Assembly (NCBI RefSeq): GCF_020085105.1
Contig: NC_058064.1
Coordinates: 17,863,823-17,927,822 of the forward strand
DNA: 64,000 nucleotides
From: Siniperca chuatsi
Taxonomy: Eukaryota; Chordata; Actinopteri; Centrarchiformes; Sinipercidae
Direction: 5' to 3'
Shown: piece after piece, positions 25,310 through 37,279 of the stretch
Layout of the letters: the number at the start of each line of letters is the position of its first letter
Position numbering within the stretch: the first letter of the stretch is position 1
Translations under genes and position numbers: made by a program
Notes under the pieces: model-generated
The model's database searches: none
What the model saw: only the letters and a program-made list of their open reading frames with translations
What the model was told of the DNA's origin: nothing

Positions 25310-26880
25310 GAGTTTCCCTCAGAAACATTATTGCTTACACTTAGTGTCAAATTTGTGTTTTGTTTGTTACTACTAAGGCCCCGAGTGTTGAGGTGGACTA
25401 TAATTCTGAAAACCAAATGACCAGATATTTCGAAGTCCCTGTTATCTGCATGATGGAGGACCTGGTACAAATCCACTGCAGTGTTTCCCACAGGATTTTG
25501 TGAGACTATGGTGGGTGGACCTCGGACCCTCTAGGGGGGGTCTGGGGACATGGTCCTCCGGAAGAACATTTTGTACATTTTCGAGTTAAATGCATCAATC
25601 TGGGTACTCTGAGAGAAAATTAAGGGGCTAGATCTATGAAGAACTTTGTGCTCTTGGGTGTGGGGGGTTGACTAAAAACTTACCATTACAATATTAATTA
25701 AAAAAAACACACAGGTTGTAGTTTTTACACATTACACTCACATGACACTAGCAGGAAAAAAAGTGAAACAAATGTGCTCACTGATGAAGTAAGCGCCATG
25801 TCCTGAAGTAATCCTTCACATTTTTGTGAGTGATCGCTCTGTGTGCCATAAAAAAATAATAATCATAAAATGACATTGGTTAAACAAGGCTTATAATGAA
25901 GAGATGTGAACTGTGATTTGCTCATCCTCCCAAGGTCAGGGTGAATCCATAACCAGCTGTAGGAGTGGGTATCGCTAGAATTGTATCTTTATCTTATCTA
26001 TACTCTTACATGGTTCTTTATCGATACTCTTACCGGTTCTTTTTTATTACTAAATAATTGTTGTTTTTTAAATTATCATTTAAAAAAAGAATTAATTCAA
26101 AACAGGATTAGAAATGAATATTGTTTCTAGAGCAGCAACAGTAGAGTTTACAACAGCAAAGTCACTATATAAACAGTATCTCAGTGGAAACAAATCTAAG
26201 TAGTAAAATAATATTCGTGACATCAAAATATGAAGAACACAGTCAGTATCAGCCTCCCTCTGCTGCTGCTGCTGTGAGCACACTGGTAGAGGGAGGAGGG
26301 GCTGCTTTGCCTCAGCCAGCAGTACGTTTACAACAATGTGCCAAATTTTAAGATTCGTGGCAAACTAAGATAAACAGTTAGGCTACATACAGACAGCTTT
26401 TGTTTTAGCTTGTTTGTAACAATTCGCTATCAGAAAATGTGACCTTCACTTCACCTGGTGTCTCCACTGCGGCCTCTCTGCTCTGCTGTCCGCTCTGTGT
26501 GTGTGTGCGTGCGTGTGTGTGTGTGTGTGTGTGTGAGGGGGTGGGGGGGCTGACTGACTGGGAGTGAGATGCTTTGCTGAACCAACGGCGCAAAACACAA
26601 CGTTAGAAATCTTTTATGTTAATGTGAGAAGTGTACGAATATTTTCGGTTCATTATGAGACTGTGGCGGGCCGCCGTAGTCTCGGTAACTAATGGGAAAC
26701 ACTGCCCTGAATGACTCCCAGATCACTGTTAACTCCTTGTCCTCATAAACCACAATCACAAACTCTGCTCAGACAAAAAGAAGCCGACACGGAACACAAA
26801 ACACCAAGGCCATGTTACGGTTTATGTTTGATTTTAATTGGACATTAAACAGAGGATCACAGGTTCAGGGGCCAAGGAAA
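25310..26880. repeat. Duplicated spacer sequence, copy A (interrupted)
   Basis: The pieces 25310-25478 and 26705-26880 together match 30945-31255. Shared words include TGCATGATGGAGGACCTGGT, ACAAATCCACT, CATAAACCACA, and GATTTTAATTGGACATTA. Copy A is split by the hAT-like element at 25479-26704, whereas copy B is intact. Confidence 0.75.
25479..26704. mobile_element. Nonautonomous hAT-like element, 1226 bp
   Basis: The ends are CAGTGTTTCCCA and TGGGAAACACTG, a perfect 12-bp inverted repeat of hAT type. Just inside each end is a related GAGACTA(T/C)GG motif. No transposase frame is present. An internal GGGTATCG...TTACCGGTTC segment recurs at 13925-14035. A GT/GC microsatellite lies at 26493-26534. 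The duplicated target could not be read cleanly; comparison with the intact copy near 31110 places the insertion in ATCCACTCAG. Confidence 0.85.
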
Positions 26881-28145
26881 GATGAAGAAGCACAGATAGA
26901 GATGCAAGTAATGCCCCCTTTTGTGCCTTAAAGATCAGACCTTAAAGTCATTCTTTGGCATTTTTCTGTGCTTACGGTCTTTCTGTCTTCAGTTTGCTAG
27001 CAAGCCTATAAAACAATCTCAGTACTTGCTCTTCACAGTGCGGATCAAACGTTCTGCATAACGGCGAAGTTACCTGCTCTTTGTGTTTTTGACATGCGCT
27101 TCGTTTGGGGAAGTGCATGAGGGTTTCTTGGGAGGGGCTCAGAGCTCTGTGTTTTGCTTTTATTTTTTTATTTAAATTTTTTTGGTCATGCTATCCGAAC
27201 GTACAACCAAGAGAACACATGACACTACTATGTTTGGATCATCCTGTACCAATAATATAGAAGTTATTGTATAGCCTCATTCTAAATAGAGCAGAGTTCC
27301 CATTTCCTAATCCCATTTCAGTTGAAAATCAAATACATAGATCCATCAGGGAGGCACATTATACTTAATGGTACCATAGGATCTAACCAGATCAACTTAA
27401 TAAGTATATATGCTAATTTTATCAAAACCTCTACTGGCATCGACACAGAAAGACCATTCAAAAAATCATGGCCGATTTAAATTTAGTTGATATTTGGAAT
27501 ATTTTAACTCTAATAAAAAAGACTATTAATGCTTCTCAAATTCATATGACGTATATTTCTCTGTAAACAAAAATCAATCCAAAGATTCAATAAAATGGGA
27601 GGCATTCATAAAGGATATGTAAGGGGCGACATAAGCTAAACTAAATACAAATCAAAAGTAAGTTATGAACATCTGGATGCTCTTGAACAAAAAGTTAGGG
27701 AGTTAGTACAACAACTTTATCACAGTGATATCCCAGAAAAACAGCACGAGCTTCTCCTACTTAAATCCCAATACAATGAGCTAACTACCAATAAAATAGC
27801 TTCCAATTTGTTGTGGTTAAAGCATCGTACTATGACCAGGGAGAAAATGCTGGAAAGCTGCTAGCATGGAGAATTAAAAAGTGACAGACAAACAGAGCAA
27901 TTAACTCCTAAAACCTAGTTGATCCAGTTGAAATAAACACTGCTTTTACAAAACACTATGAAGATCTGTATACATCTGAAGACCCGGATAGCTCGAAAAA
28001 ACAAAAGTTTTTGGACCAGCTTCAATTCCCAACTTCAACTGAGGAGGTTAAAACTAATCTTGATAAAAATCTATGTATGGAAGAGCTAGTAGATGTGTTG
28101 AAGAGTATGAATAGTGGAAAGACACCCAGGCCTGATGGCCTCCCC

Positions 28146-29090
28146 CAGTGGTGGAATGTAACTAAGTACATTTACCCAAGTATTGTACGTAAGTACAAAT
28201 TTGTGGTACTTTTACTTTACTTGAGTGTTTCCATTTTATGCTACTTTATATTTCTCCTCCACTACATCTCAGAGGCAAGTATTGTACTTTTTACTCCACT
28301 GCATTCATCAGACAGCTTTAGTTACTTTTCAGAACTTGAAAATGAAAACCATGTATCTCACAATTAGGTGATTTTGAATGTGAATTTTTCTGATAAACTG
28401 AAAGATGAAGTGTTCCTTTATGGGTTGAGAAAACGTATACAACTACAGCAGTAAAATGCACCATACTCATTAATGCAGCAGTAATATTAATCCAAAAACA
28501 TTTGTAATAGTAAAACACTGACAGGGACTATTTCCTGCATTTTACTTATACTTTTTATACTTGAAGTACATTTTGCTGATAATACTAACACACTTTTAAG
28601 TAAAGTTTCGAATGCCGGCTTTCACTTGTAGTGGAGTATTTTCACAGTGTGGTATCAGTACTTTTACTTAAAGCTCCAGTGTGTAGGATTTAGTGACATA
28701 TAGCGTTGAAATTGCAGTTTGCAACCATTTGAATATCACTCCCCTCACCCTCCCCTTCCAAGTGTGTAGGAGAAACTATGGTGGCCATGAAATTCGTGAA
28801 AAACGTGAAAGGCCCAATGTAGAGCCAGTGTTTGGTTTTGTCCGTTCTGGGATACTGTAGAAACATGGCAGTGTAACATGGCGACCTCCGTGGAAGGGGA
28901 CCTACTCCCTTTGTAGATAAAAACGGCTTTTTCTACGGTAATGAAAACACAACAGTTCCTTATTTTCAGGTGATTATACACAAATGAAAACATACGTATA
29001 AGTATTCTATTTCATTTCGGCCAATAGCTCCTCCTAAATGTTACACACTGGACCTTTCATTAAAGGATCTGAATACTTCTTCCACCGCTG
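28146..29090. mobile_element. hAT-like nonautonomous element inside the LINE reverse transcriptase
   Basis: The ends are CAGTGGTGGAATGTAAC and, inverted, CAGCGGTGGAAGAAGTAT. Flanking 8-bp sequences GCCTCCCC (28138-28145) and GCCTACAC (29091-29098) match at six of eight positions, fitting a hAT target duplication. The body carries the fish motif AACTAAGTACATTTACCCAA. There is no transposase. It contains another insertion at 28676-29051. Confidence 0.85.
28676..29051. mobile_element. MITE with CCAGTGTGTAGGATTTAG ends, nested
   Basis: The left end reads CCAGTGTGTAGGATTTAG and the right end, inverted, reads CCAGTGTGTAACATTTAG. The length is 376 bp, with no coding sequence. It lies within the 28146-29090 element between TTTTACTTAAAG and TTAAAGGATCTGAATAC. 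A related inverted fragment is present near 49940-50120. Confidence 0.85.
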
Positions 29091-29157
29091 GCCTACACAT
29101 AGAAATATATAAGAAATTCTCAGGAAAATTGTTGCCTCACCTCCTTGAGATGTTTAA

Positions 29158-29620
29158 AGGAGCTGTATGCGACATTCACTGCCACTAAATGTCCCACTAT
29201 AGCACAAGCATCTCAGACCAAAACAAATGGGCGCTACGGCCCACTAGACCCCATTGAGAAAAACAATAATTTTATCTCGTTGATCATAAAAAACACACTT
29301 AATTCAAACTCGACAGAAACAAAATCAAACTTTGTTCGTCTTTCCACTGTTCCAACAATCACCAACTCTGGTTTGGTCGAAATAAACCCCTAATTCACCG
29401 CGTTAGAGAAAAGAACCAGCTGTTATATCGCTCTCCTCAAAGCCAACAGTTTCACAGGCAGGGACTCACATACACTAACATGCAGGGAAGCTCGGATGAC
29501 AACATACAGTGGGAGTGTGACGTCATCCTCTGCTCAGGATGCTATTACTCCACCATATCTTTACATAGCAAATAGCTGTTTGCTGCTGTATTAATGTTCA
29601 CAATTTCGTATACAGAACCT
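29158..29620. mobile_element. TTAA-flanked MITE, 463 bp, inside the LINE
   Basis: The element is bounded by TTAA on both sides (29154-29157 and 29621-29624). The ends are AGGAGCTGTATGCGACATT and, inverted, AGGTTCTGTATACGAAATT. The TTAA target resembles piggyBac-type insertion, although the ends are not the classical CCC form. Removing it joins the LINE frame from HLLEMF to NETYEKG. Confidence 0.85.
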
Positions 29621-30944
29621 TTAATGAAACCTATGAAAAAGGAATATTACCTCCGTCCTTAAGATCTGCAGTAATTTCGTTTCTGTTAAAACCAGGCACA
29701 TCTCCCTCAGAAGGAGCATTGTATTGTCCTATATCTTTAATGTCATGTGACACCAAAATACTATGTAAGGCCCTGGCTAGGTGGATAGAAACAATCATCC
29801 CCCACCTGATTGCTAATGATCTAAATGGATTTGCGCAGGGCAGACAAGCATTTCATAACACACACAGGCTGTTGAATGTATTAAATGCTAAACAAAAAAT
29901 GCCAGAGACCATGGCAATTCGTCAGTCGTCTGAAATCATAGGCATAACAACAGGTAAGACAGAACATCGTTTATCTCTTTTTGCAGATGATATTGTTTTG
30001 ATTTTGATAAACCTGGGGACCATGAAAACATATCATCAATCAATTATGATCCTGTGTTGAAAGAAGTAGGAGAATCTTTAGAGAGATGGAGCTCAGTGCC
30101 TATTTATGTGATGGGATGCATCAGTATTATTAAGATGTTCATGTTTCACACCTGTTTGGAGAAATTATGGTTTTAGATGTAATATGAGATTCTAACATTG
30201 GACGGATAAAAGACTAAGTAAAATAAAAGACCTGTATAATGAAGGTAGTCTGTCAACAACAATTATTTCAATATAACTGTCCTAGGAAACACATTTTTTA
30301 AGTACTTACAAATTAGGAGCTTCATACATTCCCAAATTAAAACTACTACTACTACTCAAGGTAAACCATGATTCTTTGTGTTGTATGTTCTGGAAAATTC
30401 CAGTAAATGTAAGGAAACGCAAACCAATACATTTCTGTCTGTTACAAGGTGTAATTGCTTTAAAATGGAAGGATATTCAGAGACCTAGTGGATGGATTGG
30501 ATTAAATAGTAAAGTTGAGGACTTTTATAAGATGTAGACACCTTTTTTTACATTTTATGAACGATCTGTGTAGATACCTGTGATCAGACAAGGAGTGGTG
30601 CTACAACCATCATTACAAGGTAACTTGTAATTTGTAGCACAGCAAGAGTATCATGGTTGTGAACAGGAAGGGAGAATAGGATGATAACGGATAATGGATT
30701 GTGCATGTATATATACATATATTAAATATTTTTACTTGTGTATATAATTTATTTTCTTTCTTATATATGTGTATGTATGTCCCTTGTTTTACTGAGATGG
30801 TTGTGTTATTGGGGATGGGAGAGAGAGTTTTTGTGAATGTTTGTTCTTGTTTGTTCTGTTTATTCAAAATGAATAAAAAAAGCCAATAAACATAGTATTG
30901 CAAAAAATTATATAAAGTTATTTTACTGAAAAGCATTTCCCTTC

Positions 30945-31255
30945 AAAAACTAAACTGTTCATACTTTTTAAAATAAAATGCATATTTGTCATTTATAAGG
31001 CTCCCTAGTGGCCGCTGTTGTGGTTAGCATTCTGACAACAATCTGACCAGACATTTAAAGGTCCCTATCAAAGGTCCCTAGTGCATGATGGAGGACCTGG
31101 TACAAATCCACTCAGTGGCTTCCAGACCAGTTTTAAGTCCTTGTTCTCATAAACCACATTCACAAACTCTTTCACAAAAAGAAGCTGACACAGGACACAA
31201 AGAACACCAACAGTCCTTGTTATAGATTATCTTTGATTTTAATTGGACATTATTT
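30945..31255. repeat. Duplicated spacer sequence, copy B (intact)
   Basis: This is the uninterrupted counterpart of 25310-25478 plus 26705-26880. It runs from about CCCTTCAAAAACTAAAC to TTGATTTTAATTGGACATTA. It ends close to the expected 3' end of slc38a2 on the minus strand. No open frame is present. Confidence 0.75.
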
Positions 31256-32946
31256 ACAGGATATACATAGTGTTTCATTGAAACAAGAGTGTAACACTGG
31301 CAGGTGAAGCCCTCTTTGCTCCTGAAGTCAAGAGATGGCTGACATACTATCCAACCAAGATGTGCGTAAAGAACATTTTGCTAATCCAAGTTCATGTTCC
31401 GGGGCCAAAAAGGAAACAAGACTGCTGCCGCTGCGTGTATCAGTGGCTTCCACATATAACACAGTTTTCACAGAATCAACACAGTAGAATATTTCAGTTG
31501 TTCTTAACTGAGATGAACAGTTGAAGCTCAGGTGTATCGGAGCCAATTCGATTTCACAAATTCACCAGCTTGGGGTTTTTCGTTGTTTTACAGCTCCAAT
31601 GCATTATTGTAAAAAAAAAAGAAAAAGTTCAAACAAAACAAAGCGTATATACAGTTGAACTCAATAGATATATATACATATATATATACATATTATATAA
31701 ATATAGTAAAATAGATTAAATTACATTGATTTCACGGTCTTCCATAAATAGATGTTGGACAATAACAATTTGGTGATGTGTTAAGTTAGTGTTGGAAGCA
31801 CAGTGCACCGTCAGATGACAGATTCACGACTCGACGGGAAATAAGTCCACGTGGAGCTATCAAGTTCTTCATTGTGAAACATTTTGAAAGCAGAAAACTG
31901 CGCAACCGTATGTAAAAACACTCAAAACATCGTGACAGACGCGCTCCCTAGCTCTCTTTGTTGTTTGGTTGTCTGTGTTTGAGAGCACACCTGACTTCTA
32001 GTTCTTAGTTTTTGCAAGTTTAACAGGTATATTACAACCACTGCATGTGGTCAAATTCAAAGTATTCTCCCATAAAGAAAAAACGTTTAAGTTTCCCCCT
32101 CCCCTGAATGGGTAGGTGGAACTGGAGGCTCGGTGGCCTCCAGGTCTTGAAGCAGTAGTGTGGTTGCTGCACACGCTATTCCAACAAGATCTTCAGCAGG
32201 TTATAAAGAGTAAATACAGTTTCGAAAAAGTCCTACGCTGCAGCTCCCAGTGTCGCGTCTGAAAAGGCAGGTTCTGTTGACTATGTTTTACAAGGAAAGC
32301 TGACACTATAAGCAAGGTCACAAAACCTTTGTACGAATACTGAATAGGCGGTGAAAACTGATGTGTGCTGAACAGTAAGTGCTTTTCAATATACAAAGAT
32401 GCTTTACAAATACATTTTTGGCAAAGTAAAAAACAAACAAACAAAAAAAAAACAAATGTTGGAAGGAACTTAATCGTCTTTGAGGATAAACTTTCAAGTC
32501 TGTTGCCTCTTGTCAATCTTCGGGAGATTCACATATGTTTCTCAGCAGGATTTGTTGTTGCCAAGCTCTGAGGTTACAGCCACGCTCATGTAACACCGTA
32601 CCTGAGTGTAAGCTGCATTTTGAACTCTACGCCTGTCATCTGATTTGAGGCACCTTCAAATGTATGTTTTCAGCTGTACCATAACTACACAAAACATTAA
32701 AAATAAAAAGGAGCAAAAACGACAATGAAAAAAAGTTACAATGCAAAGAGAAAAAAACATGTAAAACACCATCTCTGTGGTCTACAACGGCATACTGTAC
32801 AAAGTCCGGATACATTCTCTTGGAATGGCATGGTTTGTCACTCAGGAAGTCAAAGCCGAGCATCAAGTGAGTTCTTGTGTTTTTCTTCTTTTACAATAAA
32901 GGTTTTGATCTTTGATGGTATGGTTGCACGGTCGTAGCAGTCCTCT
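31256..32946 (-). other. slc38a2: slc38a2 3' UTR and downstream sequence
   Basis: This noncoding sequence follows the slc38a2 stop on the minus strand. Human SLC38A2 has a long 3' UTR, so most of this may be transcribed. I could not find a clear minus-strand AATAAA close to a plausible end, so the boundary is open. An AT-rich tract at 31660-31710 and an A-run at 31612-31628 are present. Confidence 0.45.
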
Positions 32947-35900
32947 TTAGTGTCCGTCAGCGTGTGCATCCGAGCTGGCTGAGGCATTGTGGATCCAGTC
33001 CAGGAGGATGAGGCTCATGCTGCCGATCATGACCAGGATGCCGCACAGCAGGAAGGCGGTGGCCTGGAGAGGAGAACGATTTGACATTTAGCTACAGTGT
33101 TGACCGTGAGCGCCTTTAAAGCTAGGGTAGGTAATGTATTTCAGAAACATCTTTTGCTATATTATGTGGAAATTCTCTTTAAATCCCAACAGCAATTAAT
33201 AAAGCAAATGCTCTTAAAGGGGGTATCTGTGGCTGTTGCAGGCCTGAAATAAGCCCATCCAATCATTTCATTCGTCAACTTAGCTTAGCATAACAAATGG
33301 CCAAGAAATTGTCCAGCACATAACACCCTGTAAAACTAGACATTGTCATTTTTATACTTGTTTTTTTGTATGGATGTTGTTACCATTTAACAGAGCCAGG
33401 TTAGCTGTTTGCTCCACGTTTTCAGTCTTTATGCTTAACTAAGCTAACAGGCTACAGCTTCATGTTGAACAAACAAATATGAACGTGGTGGTCTTTGATC
33501 TAACTCTCAGCAAGAAAGTATATCAGTCTGTTATCCAAAATGTCAAACTTCTGCCTCAAAGTGACTTCAACAGTCTAAAAAGCTTCTATAGATGGCTTTC
33601 TGGTGATGTTTCTGCTAATTCTCTGACATATGCCTGTAGATGTAAGAACTAGCTCCTTACCCCAATCTTTTGCACAGACTTCATGGACTCCTTCTTGACC
33701 AGTTTGATGTAGAAAGCCGACGGCAGGATGAAAATGAGCATGGCAGCAGCAGAAGCGCCTGCGTGAGGGAAGAAATTTGACATTTTAGTCACATTTTGTA
33801 TTTGAGATGCTTTTTATGGCATATCATACACATCAGCACACACATAAACACCTACCGATGAAGCCAAAAATGTCCCTGATGGTGGGGACAAAGATGACCA
33901 AGGCGTTGGTGCCGGCTAGCAGGACCACAGTGATGACGGTGTGGCGGATCCAGCTGAATTCCTTAGAGGCGCACAGGAGCTGGTTGACAGAGGTACGAAT
34001 CTACAGAGAGAGAGACAAAAAGAGAGATTAGCCTACATGACTCACTAAATTCTTGTGACAGTGATAATCTGATAAGATTTGCTCTCTCTCTTTGACACTT
34101 ACAGGGAAAAGCACCACAGGGACGGTGAGAGTGACGGCAGTCAGCACAGCCAGACGGACGATCAGCAGCACCACATCAGACTTGTAGACCTTGGAGTAGG
34201 TGTGCAGCAGCTCAGGCTCCACGTGCACTGTGTAGAAAGACAGAGACCCTTTAGACCTGAAGCACACACCGCTCGATTCACAAACGCATCATGGGACACA
34301 TTTATAAAGAAATGGGTTAGAGTCAAGTATAGTTTACAAAAAACAGGCTGTAAAGCTGCCAAAATTGGAGTTAGCTGTCAGAAAAATGATCCATGACACT
34401 TCATTGTGTCTATTATGAAAACATAAAACGTGTTTTGAATTCATAGCCGTTATCGGAACGAGGAAACATGTAAGGCATAGTTTTCACCTTTTCCTTTCCC
34501 TCAGCTGTACTTTGTGTTTCGTGCTAATTAGCAAATGTTAGTTGTTATATTTTGGGGAACATGTCAAAAAACAGTAAAATACTTTCGCATGAAAAGAAAG
34601 GCTTCATTAGAGCGTTAACAGTTAATATTTTATGGTGTTTGCCCAATATGTGTTAAAACACCAAACCTACTCTGACTAAAAACTTGTGTTCAGTAGTATG
34701 TGAAATATTTTGCTCTATTCATGACTGTGCCACGTCACGTTTTTTAAACATTGTGTTACATTAGTTGCCTTCATTTAAACATCTCTGCTGCAGTGTATTT
34801 CACTCCCACACAGATTTAAATTGCAGCTGTAGCTGCGTGCCCACTGTCTGTCCTAATGGTGGCAAACCCTGCCAGGCAGGTTAGAACAAACATCGGGAGG
34901 ATTTCACCATCTCTACTCGCCCTGATTCAAACTCCGCACCACGGCACATCAGGTCTTGCCCTGTCATGACGGTTGAGGAAGTCTTTGCTCTCTATCATGC
35001 TCTTATATAACCAGTTTGATGTTCCTGGAATGTTCCTGATCATTTATTCCTGCCATGACAAACAGGAAAACAAACATAGTGGCACACTGGCCAGTTGCAT
35101 CAGGTGGGTTTTTTCACAGTCTTGCATAACAGGCCTTAAGTCCTGTCCTCAGCATTTTGTTCCAGGCGGTATTCTCATTATTTAATTTGGACCTGTAAGC
35201 TTCTTCTCTTAACTTTGGATGATTGATCCGCTTGACATTTAGTATTCAGGGACAATGACCGCTTGTAAGCCTACACTGGTACGATTAACTCTTTGTTGCT
35301 TTCTAGTCTGTTCTTGAAGAATTTTGGCACATTTTTGAGGCCATATAGATTTGTGCTTCTCCTAAAAATGTACTTCCTCAAGAAACTATGTTATTGTTAT
35401 GTTATTCAGCTGGATTAAAGAATCTGCTACATGCCTGCCACCATACATTAAACAACACATTAAATGCCATTGGTTTAGACTCACGGTTGAAGGTCAGATA
35501 TCCGAAGAGGGCGGCCAGCAGGTACATGATGAACATGGCCAGGAAGGAGACATTGGCAACACCCTGCATCTTTCTGCGGGAACGGCTATTTGGGCGGGAG
35601 AAGAGGGGATGTTTCATTTAGACACTAGAACGCAGTTTTTATGTAAATGTGATATCATCTCTCGAGTTTAAAAAATGCAAAAACGCTGATAAGAAAGCAG
35701 CTGTGGTTTGTAGTTTGGGTGAACATGATGAAATGAAAGCAGTGTGCACTCACTCTTTGAGCTCCTCGTACATGGGCAGGATGGCAGGGTGGCACACGAA
35801 GGCGAAGGTCAGGATGGGAACAGCGTAGACAGTCTGGAAAAAAAGAACAACAATCAACATTTACGCCCCAAATATTACGTAAGATTTTTGTTTTAGTACA

Positions 35901-37238
35901 AATTTCAATCCTCCAGATGTTTTGCGTCTCAAAGAGCTTCACCTGAGAGTTGAAGACAAAGTATTTTGGCGTGCACATGTCCTCGCTGTAGTCCACGGCG
36001 GTTGAGTTCAGGTGGAACATGGTGGTGTTCAGCGCTTTGCTCAACGTTTCGTTCAGAGCATTGACGTCCACTGGCAGAGGGCACGGGATCTGGAACTTCT
36101 TGATGATCACCTGGAGGACGAGTCAACAGATTTTAGGCTAAGTTAGCTAACATTTTGGGCTGATATTCAGTAGATCTTTAAATGTGTCAGGTTTTTTTTT
36201 CTGGTTGAAAAGCCTTTGAAACTACATGTAGCCCATCATGGGAAACAAAAACCCCAACTACTGTGAGAAATCAGTTAAAATAACAGTCAACATCTCAAGC
36301 CAAATCTTAAAAGATAACAAAGTTGCAGCCAAATTGCAGTTTTACTATTTTATTTTGTTCTGTTCCAGTGTTATAGCTTGCTGTATATATGTAATAGGAA
36401 GGGGAAGGAGGGGAGCCTCAGATTTAATGGAAAAATTTGTTCTCTGACTAAGACTCATCCGGCACAACAGGCTGGCTCATGTGCTAAAGGGGGTGTGTTG
36501 GAAATACATGTGTATCTGTGTGTGCGTGTGTGTGAGAGAGGAAACGGGTGGATTTTACTCACCACAATCAGAAAGAACACCATGCACAGCAGAGACAGAC
36601 CACTGGTGTAACCAAGGTAACCTGAGGGGGTAAGCAAAACAAAAACATGAGCTACTGTTTTGTTCGAGGTTTCTATTTTAAAGCTGCTTAATGCTCCTTT
36701 TTTTTTGTCTTTTATCATTTCACACACACACACACACGCACACACACACACTGCTTACCCAAGTTCCTGAGCAGTGACAGGGGCAGGATAATGACAAGCG
36801 TCACCAGCAGCACCAGGTAGTCACCGTTAGTGTACCATTCTCTGAAACACAACAAGACAGAACAACATGTTAGCGATACTACTTAGGTCATTGATTCATT
36901 AACCAATGAACTTTTGAAAAATTGTGTTTCTTTGTAACTTGTGTTACATTTTTGCTTCCTGTTTTTATTTAGATTTGATTAAAAAAAAAAGAAGTTCAGA
37001 ACAGGTAGGCAATGTTTGCAAGCTGTACTTTGTAATGTAAATGATATATCAGAAGTACTTTAACAGTTATTCCCCCATGCATCCTCATCTAATTTTAACA
37101 TCGGGACAAAAGCTTCAAAGTATCATTTTTATCCTGGGTACTGTTAGGTACTGTTGGCAGTAGAAAAGATGAGAAAAGAAGTTTTATTTCTTCATTTTTT
37201 TGTCATCTTTTTCAGGATACACTAGTGTTTGTTATACA

Positions 37239-37279
<41 letters not shown>

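Larger units (their letters stand above)
27200..30890 (+). mobile_element. Decayed L1-type LINE, endonuclease to 3' end, with insertions
   Basis: Translated fragments follow ORF2 order. Near 27350 is an endonuclease-like stretch with SIYANF; at 27670-27860 a linker with LEQKVRELVQQLYHSDIPEK; at 28100-28145 reverse transcriptase PRPDGLP; at 29100-29150 LHIEIYKKFSGKLLPHLLEM; at 29720 CPISLMSCDTKILCKALARW; and at 29980 LSLFADDIV with the catalytic ADD. Stops and frameshifts are many, and about 100 residues are missing between LLNVLNA and the ADD motif. The 3' end is an AATGAATAAAAAAA tail near 30870. It is a dead copy, interrupted by elements at 28146-29090 and 29158-29620. Confidence 0.85.
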
